The notes under the pieces are model-generated. The model had not been told where the DNA came from, did no database searches, and saw nothing but the letters and a program-made list of their open reading frames with translations. Below, piece after piece: positions 20,786 through 29,061 of a stretch of DNA of 57,845 nt; the first letter of the stretch is position 1, and each line of letters starts with the position of its first letter. Both the position numbers and the translations under genes were made by a program. Location: assembly GCA_947626065.1 (NCBI GenBank), contig CANQQT010000007.1, forward strand, positions 1 through 57,845, in the 5' to 3' direction. Origin of the DNA: an uncultured Clostridia bacterium. Lineage in GTDB: Bacteria; Bacillota; Clostridia; Oscillospirales; CAG-272.

Positions 20786-22929
20786 ACGAAGTTACCCGTG
20801 GGGGGGAAAGAAGAGCGCCTGTCGGAAAAGGGGACAGTATGCTTCCGTTGATGCTCTTTTTCCCGCTTTCTCTCTTTTACTGCGAGCTTGTCGTCCGCCT
20901 GTCTACCTACGGAAAACCGGAGCCCATGCAGCTTTTTTATATTTTTCTTCTGTCGATGGCCGGCGGCTTCCTCCTCTCCGGAATTCTTTCCCTGATCAAG
21001 AACCGGACGGCGGTGCGGGTGACGGCGGTGACGCTCTCCTTCCTTTTGGGCGTGATTTTCTCCTCGCAGATCGTCTATTTTTCCATTTTCGGGAATTACT
21101 ATAACTGGGGAGATATCGGCATGGCGGGGGAGGCGATTTCCTCCTTTTCCGCCACCTTCTTCCGGGGTCTTCGCGACAGCCTTCTCTATCTGCTCCTTGT
21201 CTTCCTGCCCTCGGTTCTTCTCGCCGTTTTTAACGGGAGGATGACAAGATATCCGATGCGGAGGCTTTCCTACCTCGTGCCGATGACGCTTTTCGCCGCC
21301 TGCGCCCTCTTTTTCACGGTTCCCTCCTTCCTCCTCGCGGCGGACAGGGATTTCGGCGGCTTCCTCTATTACTACAATTATCCGACCGACCGGGAGACCT
21401 ATCTGGACTTCGGGGTTCTTACCGCCTCGCGGCTGAACATCGAAAAGCTCCTCTTCGGAGAAAAGGAAGGCGGTCTTTATATCGATCCCGTCGAAACGGT
21501 GGACAACAGCATTTTCGGCGAGGTTTCGGGAGAGGAGACAAGGCCGGGGCCGACCGAAAGCTCTTCCGGGGAGGAAACGACAGGCTCTGAGGGTTCGGAA
21601 ACCGAGGCGCCACCCAAGCCGGTGGAATACGGCGACAACGTGCTGGATATCGACTTTGCGTCGCTGATTGAGAACGCGCCGAACAAAACGATTAAGTCGA
21701 TGCACGAGTATTTCAGCGCCCGCACCCCGACCAAGAAGAACGAATATACCGGATTCTTCGAGGGAAAGAACCTCATTTTCCTGACGCTGGAGGGCTTTTC
21801 CGCTCAGGTCATCGACCCGGTACGGACGCCGACCCTTTACAAAATGGCCCACGAGGGCTTTGTCTTCAACAATTACTATTGCTCCTGCTGGGGCGGCTCG
21901 ACCTCCACGGGGGAATACGCCAACCTGACCGGGAACTTCTACAACAGCACCAAGGCGATGACGCAGTACGGGGCGAAGAACTACGAGCCCTTTACGCTGG
22001 GAAATCAGTTCAAGAAGCTCGGGTATGCGACTTATGCCTTCCACGGCCATACCTATACCTATTATAACCGCGACGAATCGCACCCCAACTTCGGATACAC
22101 CTATTACGGCGTCGGAAACGGGCTGGAAAAGATGACCGATTCCGAGGGGAATACCATGAAGGTGATGTGGCCGAATTCCGACCTCGAGGTAGCGAAGGTC
22201 AGCATTGGGCAGTATATAGACAAGACGCCCTTCCACGTCTATTATATGTCGATCAGTGGGCACACCGAGTACAATTTTATCGGCAACAACATGGCGAAGC
22301 GGCACCGCAACGACGTGACCGATATCGAGGGCTCCACGGCGGTGAAGGCCTACTACGCCTGCCAGCTGGAGGTGGAGCTGATGGTGAAGGAGCTGGTGGA
22401 TCAGCTCGACGCCGCCGGAATTCTGGAGGATACCGTCTTTGTCATGGCGCCCGACCACTACCCCTACGGGCTGAAAACGGCGCTGGCGGAATTTTACGGA
22501 GTGGAGGAGGAAGGCGTCTACGGGAACTTTGAGCTCTATCATACCGCGTTGATCATCTGGTCGGCCTCGATGAAGGAGCCGGTCGTCGTCGACACCCCCT
22601 GCTCGGCGATCGATATTCTCCCGACGGTCTCCAATCTCTTTGCACTCGATTACGACTCCCGCCTGATGATGGGAACCGATATTTTCTCGGATCAGGATCC
22701 GCTCGTCATCCTGAACTGCGACCAGACCGGGCCGTCATGGAACTGGATCAACCGGTTCGGCGTCTACAATTCCGCCAAGGGCTTCACGCTCTCCCCCGGA
22801 TATACGGTTGACAAGAAGGAGCTTGACACCTATATCAAGAATATGAACAATACGGTGAAGCAGATGCGCTCCTTCGCGTATAAAATCGTCACCGAGGATT
22901 ACTACAGCTACGTTTTCGGGAAAAAATAA
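20782..22929 (+). CDS. LtaS-type phosphoglycerol transferase / sulfatase-family membrane enzyme
   Basis: Alkaline-phosphatase-superfamily enzyme of the lipoteichoic acid synthase group, 715 aa. About five membrane segments lie in residues 18-205, followed by a Ser/Glu/Thr/Pro-rich linker (about 240-285) and an outside catalytic domain. The domain shows LIFLTLEGFSAQVID (metal Glu), YYCSCWGGSTSTGEYANLTG (nucleophile Thr), and VFVMAPDHYPYG with the metal Asp-His. The substrate could be lipoteichoic acid glycerol phosphate or another glycan. A GTGGGGGGGAAAG tract (7 G, 20810-20816) lies in codons 10-12, in frame. Confidence 0.85.
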   Translation: MNEVTRGGERRAPVGKGDSMLPLMLFFPLSLFYCELVVRLSTYGKPEPMQLFYIFLLSMAGGFLLSGILSLIKNRTAVRVTAVTLSFLLGVIFSSQIVYFSIFGNYYNWGDIGMAGEAISSFSATFFRGLRDSLLYLLLVFLPSVLLAVFNGRMTRYPMRRLSYLVPMTLFAACALFFTVPSFLLAADRDFGGFLYYYNYPTDRETYLDFGVLTASRLNIEKLLFGEKEGGLYIDPVETVDNSIFGEVSGEETRPGPTESSSGEETTGSEGSETEAPPKPVEYGDNVLDIDFASLIENAPNKTIKSMHEYFSARTPTKKNEYTGFFEGKNLIFLTLEGFSAQVIDPVRTPTLYKMAHEGFVFNNYYCSCWGGSTSTGEYANLTGNFYNSTKAMTQYGAKNYEPFTLGNQFKKLGYATYAFHGHTYTYYNRDESHPNFGYTYYGVGNGLEKMTDSEGNTMKVMWPNSDLEVAKVSIGQYIDKTPFHVYYMSISGHTEYNFIGNNMAKRHRNDVTDIEGSTAVKAYYACQLEVELMVKELVDQLDAAGILEDTVFVMAPDHYPYGLKTALAEFYGVEEEGVYGNFELYHTALIIWSASMKEPVVVDTPCSAIDILPTVSNLFALDYDSRLMMGTDIFSDQDPLVILNCDQTGPSWNWINRFGVYNSAKGFTLSPGYTVDKKELDTYIKNMNNTVKQMRSFAYKIVTEDYYSYVFGKK

Positions 22930-22951
22930 CCGGGACGGATAGGAAGAAACC

Positions 22952-23716
22952 ATGAAAATCGTTATCAAAGTGGGCACCTCCACGCTCGCGTATCCCAACG
23001 GGTGCCTCAATATCCGGAGAACGGAGGAGCTGTGCAAGGTCATCAGTGACCTGAAAAACAGCGGGCAGGAAATCATCCTCGTCTCCTCCGGAGCCATCGG
23101 CATGGGCGTCGGGAAGCTCTCCCTCAAGGAAAGACCCACCGATATGCCGACCAAACAGGCGGCGGCCGCCGTCGGGCAGTGCGAGCTGATGTATACCTAC
23201 GACCGGCTCTTTTCGGAGTATAACCATACGGTGGCGCAGATTCTGCTGACGGCCTCCGACGTTCGGCAGGAGGATCGGAAGGGGAATTTCATCAATACCC
23301 TGAATCGCCTGCTGGAGCTGGGCGTGCTGCCGATTGTCAATGAAAACGACAGCGTCGCCACCGAGGAAATCGGAATCGGAGACAACGATACGCTGGCGGC
23401 TATCGTCGCGGTGAATGCCGGAGCCGAGCTGTTGGTTCTTCTCTCCGATATCGACGGCCTGTATACAGCCGACCCGCACCGGCAGACCGGGGCCGAGCTG
23501 ATCCCCGTCGTCGCGGATCTGGCGGAGGTCGAGGGCTTCGCGGGAGGGAAGGGAAGCTCCCTCGGAACGGGCGGAATGAGAACCAAGCTGGCCGCCGCGA
23601 AAATCTGTACCGCCTCCGGATGCGATATGATTATCTCAAACGGAGACAAGCCGTCGCTTCTCTACGGAATCGTCGGAGGGGAAAAAATCGGGACACGGTT
23701 TCTTGCGAAAAGGTAA
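22952..23716 (+). CDS. proB: Glutamate 5-kinase, short form
   Basis: First step of proline synthesis: glutamate plus ATP to glutamyl phosphate. The amino-acid-kinase fold is complete: IVIKVGTSTLAYPNG, VSSGAIGMGVGKL, VNENDSVATEEIGIGDNDTL, LLSDIDGLYTADP, and GTGGMRTKLAAAKI. At 254 aa it lacks the C-terminal PUA domain of the ~370-aa form; shorter kinases of this kind are known. The partner proA is not in the window. It lies 23 bp after the LtaS-like gene and 26 bp before the glycosyltransferase gene, so it may share their transcript. Confidence 0.93.
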   Translation: MKIVIKVGTSTLAYPNGCLNIRRTEELCKVISDLKNSGQEIILVSSGAIGMGVGKLSLKERPTDMPTKQAAAAVGQCELMYTYDRLFSEYNHTVAQILLTASDVRQEDRKGNFINTLNRLLELGVLPIVNENDSVATEEIGIGDNDTLAAIVAVNAGAELLVLLSDIDGLYTADPHRQTGAELIPVVADLAEVEGFAGGKGSSLGTGGMRTKLAAAKICTASGCDMIISNGDKPSLLYGIVGGEKIGTRFLAKR

Positions 23717-23742
23717 GGGAAAAGGAAAAAGGGAGAAGAAAT

Positions 23743-24718
23743 ATGGAGCAGCCGCTGGTAAGTATCATTATTCCAGTGTATAAGGCGGAGAAATATCTCC
23801 GTAGATGTTTGGATTCAGTGAAAAATCAGACATACACAAACATTGAGGTTATTCTTGTAGACGACGGGTCTCCAGATAAATGTCCGCAGATTTGCGACGA
23901 GTACGCCGCGAAGGATTCTCGGTTTCATGTGATCCATAAGGAGAATGGAGGCGTGAGCAGCGCGAGAAACGCAGGGCTGGAATATTGTGCCAATAATGCG
24001 GGGGGGGGGGTACATAGGATTTGTTGACTCGGATGATATGGTTCATGAATCCTATATACAAGCACTGTGCGATATAGCTTTAAAATACAAGGTATCTGTT
24101 AGTTCCTGTGGGTGTACTTCAAATTGCGAAGTTCAAGAAAAGAAGATAGGTAAGTCTCAAGAATATTATATAAAAGGCCTCGATGGCTTTCGATTTAATA
24201 AATGGTATGCTCAATTTTCTGTTTGGGGGAAAATTTATTCCAAGAATGTTTTAAAAAATATAAGATTTGATCAAGCCTTAAGTGTGGCAGAAGATATCGA
24301 TTTTTTATGCCAAGTATTATTGTTATCAGAAGACGGTTATGCGGCAACCAGAGCTCCTCTTTATTATTATGAACGGAGTAACAGTCTTTCCATTACTCAT
24401 GAAACTTGTTATAAATATTTTTGGGATTGGGAAAATTTTCTGAATCGGGCTCAAAAGGATTTAATAAAATATCCTAAAGTTTATAAATCCCTTTATACGA
24501 TGTCGGGCTGTTATTTAACATATTTAAAAAATTTTTGGGAATGTAAAAAAGAGCGTAATGACAAAGAATATCAGCAGGCTTTGCAAGTAATTCGTCAAAA
24601 ATTACCCACAATAATAACATCTCCGGCTCCAATAGATGTGAAATACAAGCTTTTATTTATTTCATGTGCCCCGGATTTATATAAAAAAATCAAGTACAGA
24701 AGAGGGAAGTGCGTATAA
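23743..24718 (+). pseudogene. Family 2 glycosyltransferase, phase-variable, frame broken by 11-G tract
   Basis: Start ATG 23743 (protein MEQPLVSIIIPVYKAEKYL) with GGGAGAAG before it. Residues 1-86 show the GT2 fold start, DDGSPDKCPQICDEY and GGVSSARNAGLEY. An 11-G tract at 24000-24010 then shifts the frame: translation ends at TGA 24025-24027 after 94 aa. The rest of the gene (YIGFVDSDDMV, with the metal-binding DSDD) lies in the next frame to 24718. With 10 G the frame reads A-G-G-G-Y-I-G-F and gives 324 aa. The broken form lacks the metal site and should be inactive. After the tract the gene is AT-rich, unlike proB and rfbB on either side. Confidence 0.85.
24000..24010 (+). repeat. Homopolymer tract G11 in glycosyltransferase gene
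   Basis: Eleven consecutive G between GC and TACATAGG. Ten G would keep the gene in frame; the present length is +1. Confidence 0.95.
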
Positions 24719-24720
24719 AT

Positions 24721-25740
24721 ATGACTCTTATTGTCACCGGCGGAGCAGGTTTTATCGGCTCCAATTTCATTTTTTATCAGCTGAAAAATCATCCCGAGGA
24801 CAGAATCGTCTGCCTCGATAAGCTCACCTACGCGGGGAATCTGTCGACGCTTGCGTCGGTCATGGACAAGCCGAATTTTCGTTTCGTCAAGGCCGACATC
24901 TGCGACCGGGAGGCGGTGTATAAGCTCTTTGAGGAGGAGCACCCCGACGTCGTGGTGAATTTCGCCGCCGAAAGTCACGTCGACAGATCCATAGAAGATC
25001 CCAGCGTTTTTCTGCAGACCAACATCATGGGCACGGCGACGCTGATGGACGCCTGCCGCAAGTATGGGATCGCGCGGTATCATCAGGTGTCCACCGACGA
25101 GGTCTACGGCGACCTGCCGCTCGACAGACCTGACCTCTTCTTTACGGAAACAACGCCGTTGCATACCAGCAGCCCCTATTCCTCCTCCAAGGCGGCGGCG
25201 GATCTGCTGGTCATGGCCTATCACCGTACCTACGGTCTGCCGGTGACGGTCAGCCGTTGCTCCAACAACTACGGGCCCTATCAGTTCCCGGAAAAGCTGA
25301 TTCCGCTGATGATCGCCAACGCCCTGAACGATAAGCCGCTGCCGGTCTACGGAAAAGGGGAAAACGTCCGCGACTGGCTCTACGTCGAGGATCACTGCAA
25401 GGCGATCGACCTCATCCTCCGCAAGGGAAGAGTCGGGGAGGTCTATAACATCGGCGGGCATAATGAGATGCGGAATATCGATATCGTCAAGCTCATCTGC
25501 AAGGAGCTCGGCAAACCCGAAAGCCTCATTACTTACGTAGCCGACCGCAAGGGTCACGATATGCGCTATGCCATCGACCCGACGAAGATTCATAACGAGC
25601 TCGGCTGGCTCCCTGAAACGAAATTTGCCGACGGGATAAAGAAAACGATCCGGTGGTATCTTGATAACAGGGAATGGTGGGAAGAAATTGTCAGCGGGGA
25701 GTATAGGGGTTATTATGAGAAAATGTATGGAAACAGGTGA
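24721..25740 (+). CDS. rfbB: dTDP-glucose 4,6-dehydratase
   Basis: RmlB/RfbB, second step of dTDP-L-rhamnose synthesis and of several other dTDP sugars. NAD motif TGGAGFIGSNF (residues 6-16), active site HQVSTDEVYGDL near 118-129 (Thr-Asp-Glu) and YSSSK near 154 (Tyr-x-x-x-Lys). NNYGPYQFPEKLIPLMI and GENVRDWLYVEDHCKAI are typical. 339 aa, normal. ATG 24721 is preferred over a GTG 12 nt upstream that sits on the ribosome site. GC-rich like the chromosome, although both neighbours are AT-rich. rmlA and rmlD are absent from the window. Confidence 0.95.
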   Translation: MTLIVTGGAGFIGSNFIFYQLKNHPEDRIVCLDKLTYAGNLSTLASVMDKPNFRFVKADICDREAVYKLFEEEHPDVVVNFAAESHVDRSIEDPSVFLQTNIMGTATLMDACRKYGIARYHQVSTDEVYGDLPLDRPDLFFTETTPLHTSSPYSSSKAAADLLVMAYHRTYGLPVTVSRCSNNYGPYQFPEKLIPLMIANALNDKPLPVYGKGENVRDWLYVEDHCKAIDLILRKGRVGEVYNIGGHNEMRNIDIVKLICKELGKPESLITYVADRKGHDMRYAIDPTKIHNELGWLPETKFADGIKKTIRWYLDNREWWEEIVSGEYRGYYEKMYGNR

Positions 25741-25756
25741 GAAGGAGATAGAAACG

Positions 25757-26750
25757 GTGACCGGCCCGGAGGTCGGGGCTCTGAATAAAGCGGGGGGGGG
25801 GTACTGAGAGGAATCAGACGATTGATATTATTAAGGCAATCTCAGCGTTTTTTGTTGTTTTAATACATTTCCCCTTTCCCGGAGTTTTCGGAGAAATTGC
25901 GGTTACTATTGGAAATTTTGCCGTTCCATTCTTTTTCATGTGTTCGGGATACTATTGTTTTCAAGTTCATAGTGGCGCCAAAATCGGAAAAAAGATTGCC
26001 CATATTGCGAAGCTTGCGCTACTTGGATGTTCTATTTACGGCCTGTATGATATCGTTATCGGCGGTGTTTCAACGGTGATCGGCAAAATTACGGTGCTCA
26101 ATATCGGAAAATGGATTTTATTTAATGTACCGTTCATTGGATATTATCATTTGTGGTTTTTGTATGCCTTGATTTATACTTATCTGATATGGTTGTTGAT
26201 GAGTCAAACGAAACTGGTAAAATATTCGATTCCCATTGCTGTGTCACTGCTTTTTGTGCGATTTGCGGTATATGATTTGCTTCCGTTTTTTACAGATAAA
26301 GAAATTTTACCCCTGTCTTTAGGTAGAAGCGCATGGCTGATAGGTATTCCTTTCTTTTTGATTGGGACGGTGATACACGGTTATCTGCCGACAGTAGAAA
26401 AATTGAAGACAGAGCTTGTTGTGCTTTGTGTCGTTTTGGGGACAGTGTTGTCGGTATTTATTGAATTTTCTTTGGGCGGTTGGATAATAGCCATAGGATT
26501 GTTCCTTTTAGCAGTAAAAAGACCTTGTCTTCATTTCTCGTTACTCAGTAAAATCGGGAAAGATCATTCGATGCTTCTGTATATAATGCACCCTCTTATA
26601 GGAGATCTCTTTTTGCGATTGGGTCTGTTTAGTCAGGGGACATGGCGATGGTTCATGCCTTTGGCGGTTACAGCGGCGACTTTATTGTTTTCGGTTCTTG
26701 TGTTTTATATTTCAAAAAAATGTATGTCAATCGTTAAGAAGCGGGTGTAA
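25757..26750 (+). pseudogene. Acyltransferase 3 family membrane protein, phase-variable, frame broken by 10-G tract
   Basis: Integral membrane O-acyltransferase (acyltransferase 3 family) of the kind that acetylates surface sugars. The proposed start is GTG 25757 with GAAGGAGAT at 25741-25749. The tract at 25792-25801 (10 G) makes the product stop after 16 aa, reading A-G-G-G-Y then TGA (25805-25807). With 9 G the frame continues as A-G-G-G-T-E-R-N-Q-T-I-D-I-I-K and gives 330 aa. The downstream frame is otherwise intact: the N-terminal FFVVLIHFPFPG with the family's His, and about ten membrane segments. A shorter start at 25938 would lack this first segment. AT-rich. Confidence 0.8.
25792..25801 (+). 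repeat. Homopolymer tract G10 at start of acyltransferase gene
   Basis: Ten consecutive G between AAAGC and TACTGAG. Nine G would join the GTG start at 25757 to the acyltransferase frame; the present length is +1. Confidence 0.9.
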
Positions 26751-26841
26751 ATAACTTTTTTGATAAGGAATTTAATTTGTTTATACTGTTGTGGGATGAG
26801 AGCAGTGCTTTAAAAAGATATTTGAAGGAGATTTGTAAAAA

Positions 26842-27903
26842 GTGAATGATTTGGTTTTTGCATGTAGTTGGGATTCTGATCGCAGTGTATCTTGGTCCGG
26901 GACACATCTTGCGCTTTTTGAGGCACTTCAACAATATTATAATGTGATAGATTTTGATATGAATCTATTTCACTCTGCAAGGCTACAAATATTTAACAAA
27001 ATAATAAAATATAAATTAAAAATTGATTTCTCAAAACATTTCAATTCACTTGCTAAAAAAAGATACTCCCAGCTTCCCATCTTTCAGTTCGGAGATTGTC
27101 CCGATACCGAAAGCAATATAAGTTATCCGTATATTGATATGGCGTGGAAAGAAGTCAGGGATTTATATAATAACGAAAATTCTATTTTTAAATTTTCAAA
27201 TTATGCACGGTTTACGGAAACGGAAATTGAAAGAAAATACGAGAAGCAATCGGGATTTTTTCAAAAGAGTAACTGCAAGGCCGTTTTCTGTATGGGTAAA
27301 TGGTTGACTAAAGATTTATCTTCCGAACACGATCATGTTTTCCACGCAGGGGGGGGTATCAATATTGCCCCGTATCTCATTGACGGGACTGAAAAACAAG
27401 GGAATAAGCTCCTTTTTGTGGGTAGAGATTTTGAAAGAAAAAATGGTCCGCTGGTGTTAAAAGCGTTTTCTGTTTTGCAATCCCGTCATCCGGACTGTGA
27501 GCTTTACATTATAGGGCCCAAAGATCTTGTCATAAGCCAAAAAAATGTTCATTATTTGGGAAGGCGTTCCTACGAAGAAACCTCAAAATACTTTAATCTT
27601 TGCGATGTGTTTGTTTGTCCGTCAATCTTTGAAGCTTATGGCCTTGTATTCCCGGAGGCGTTGGCTTTTGGACTGCCTTGTATCGGCAGGAATGCTTTTG
27701 AGATGCCTTATTTCATTGAGGACGGTAAAACAGGATATTTGCTGAAAGAAAATTCCGTCGAGGAACTGGCGGATTTAATGGAAAAGGCTCTTTCAAATTC
27801 CCAAATGAAAGAAAATGTCAGGTGTAAACGCGATTGGTATCTGAAAGAGTATTCGTGGAAAACGGTAGCTGAGCGAATAGCTTGGGTTATAGAAAAAGCC
27901 TGA
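26842..27903 (+). CDS. Family 4 glycosyltransferase (in-frame 8-G tract)
   Basis: GT-B fold retaining glycosyltransferase, 353 aa, likely adding a sugar during surface polysaccharide assembly. The C-terminal GT4 domain is clear: LLFVGRDFERKNGPLVLKAF near 195, the site-defining SIFEAYGLVFPEALAFGLP near 262-280 (the E-x-7-E pattern), and FIEDGKTGYLL near 294. The start is GTG 26842, 8 nt after AAGGAGATT. An 8-G tract at 27349-27356 codes for A-G-G-G-I-N-I and is in frame; a loop of this kind occurs in relatives. Strongly AT-rich; not interrupted. Confidence 0.88.
   Translation: MNDLVFACSWDSDRSVSWSGTHLALFEALQQYYNVIDFDMNLFHSARLQIFNKIIKYKLKIDFSKHFNSLAKKRYSQLPIFQFGDCPDTESNISYPYIDMAWKEVRDLYNNENSIFKFSNYARFTETEIERKYEKQSGFFQKSNCKAVFCMGKWLTKDLSSEHDHVFHAGGGINIAPYLIDGTEKQGNKLLFVGRDFERKNGPLVLKAFSVLQSRHPDCELYIIGPKDLVISQKNVHYLGRRSYEETSKYFNLCDVFVCPSIFEAYGLVFPEALAFGLPCIGRNAFEMPYFIEDGKTGYLLKENSVEELADLMEKALSNSQMKENVRCKRDWYLKEYSWKTVAERIAWVIEKA
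27349..27356 (+). repeat. Homopolymer tract G8 in family 4 glycosyltransferase gene
   Basis: Eight consecutive G between CACGCA and TATCAAT, in frame as GCA-GGG-GGG-GGT. It shares the Ala-Gly-Gly-Gly reading and the following TA with the other three tracts. Confidence 0.9.
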
Positions 27904-28073
27904 CTATAAGATATATAAAAAACAGTATAATATTCGAGTCAGAGTATATAAATTTAATTCTTTCAAGCAAGGTGTTATAAGATTTTGATAACCTGAACTC
28001 ACTTTTTGGTAAAAATATTGTTTCTTCAAATTTGTTTTGGAAAAGCATCATTTAAATGTTTGGGAGTTTTTAT

Positions 28074-29061
28074 ATGAATCTGATACAACTTATAAAAAAA
28101 GCATTTATTTTATCTCCGGTTGGATTTGTTCGATTTCAGTGGCGGTGGATTTCGTGCAGACACAAATATAAAAAGGATTCTCGCATTATGGCGGTTGCCC
28201 GACATACATATTTACAAAATTATCGTAATGAAGTTGTCTGGCGCTTGAAAAAGAAATACAGAAAATTACTGCCAAAATTGAAAAATATGATTGACAGCAA
28301 ATATGATAGTCTTCCACACGACAGCGATGGGAAAATATGGGTGTGTTGGCTTCAGGGAATGGAGCAGGCTCCGGATATTGTTAAGATATGCTATGAATCA
28401 ATATGCCGGCAGTTTTCAAATAGGGAGGTCGTGTTGATCACGAATGAAAACTATGCAGATTATATCACACTCCCACATTATATAGTCGAAAAGTGCGCGG
28501 GGGGGGGGTATATCGGCTGCTATGTTGTCGGATTTGATCCGTTTAAACCTGCTGATAGAGTATGGCGGAACTTGGATCGATGCTACCATTCTCTGGACTT
28601 CGGATGTTATTCCAAATTATATGCTTGACAGCGAGTTGTTTTTGCCAAAGACAACCTTTGAGGAAACATTCAATACCGCAACACAGATTTGCAGTTATTA
28701 TATTACCGCTCACAAAAATAACAAGTTGCTTTTGATGGTTAGAGAGCTGTTATACGAGTATTGGAAAAAATATGACGATGTTATTGAGTATCTTCTTATT
28801 TATGACTTTTTTGAAATTGCTATTGAAATGTATCCGGAGGAATGGAGTAAAGTCATTCCTTTTCCGTGCGCGGAATGTACGTTATTGTTTGATAATTTAA
28901 CAAAACCATATTCTCCGGAATTATATGAAGCGCTGACGTCTCGGAGCCCGTTTCAGAAATTAACATGGCGCTTTTTGCCGGGGAAAGACGGAAAAAACAC
29001 AGTTTTTGACTATATTTTAACATTGCCTAAATGGGGAGAGAATAAGAGTGAGTCAAATTAA
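28074..29061 (+). pseudogene. Capsular-polysaccharide-type glycosyltransferase, phase-variable, frame broken by 10-G tract
   Basis: Resembles the Caps_synth / GT32-like group. Residues 80-143 (IWVCWLQGMEQAPDIVKICY, VVLITNENY, ITLPHYIVEK) and, in the second frame, LSDLIRLNLLIEYGGTWIDA with the sugar-nucleotide-binding YGGTWID. The 10-G tract (28499-28508) shifts the frame, so translation ends at 28628 after 184 aa with a nonsense tail. With 9 G it reads C-A-G-G-G-I-S-A-A-M-L-S-D-L and gives 328 aa, collinear with relatives. I chose ATG 28074 (GGGAG at good spacing) over ATG 28056. The gene end overlaps the rfbC start by 14 nt. AT-rich. Confidence 0.82.
28499..28508 (+). repeat. Homopolymer tract G10 in capsule-type glycosyltransferase gene
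   Basis: Ten consecutive G between GTGCGC and TATATC. Nine G restore the frame; the present length is +1. Confidence 0.95.

Noticed and set aside
23743-28628. The three frameshifts as ordinary pseudogene decay
   Set aside because: Each gene has a single fault, located exactly in a G tract and of the same size (+1), with no other stop or decay. Assembly error in homopolymers remains a real alternative and is listed in the finding.
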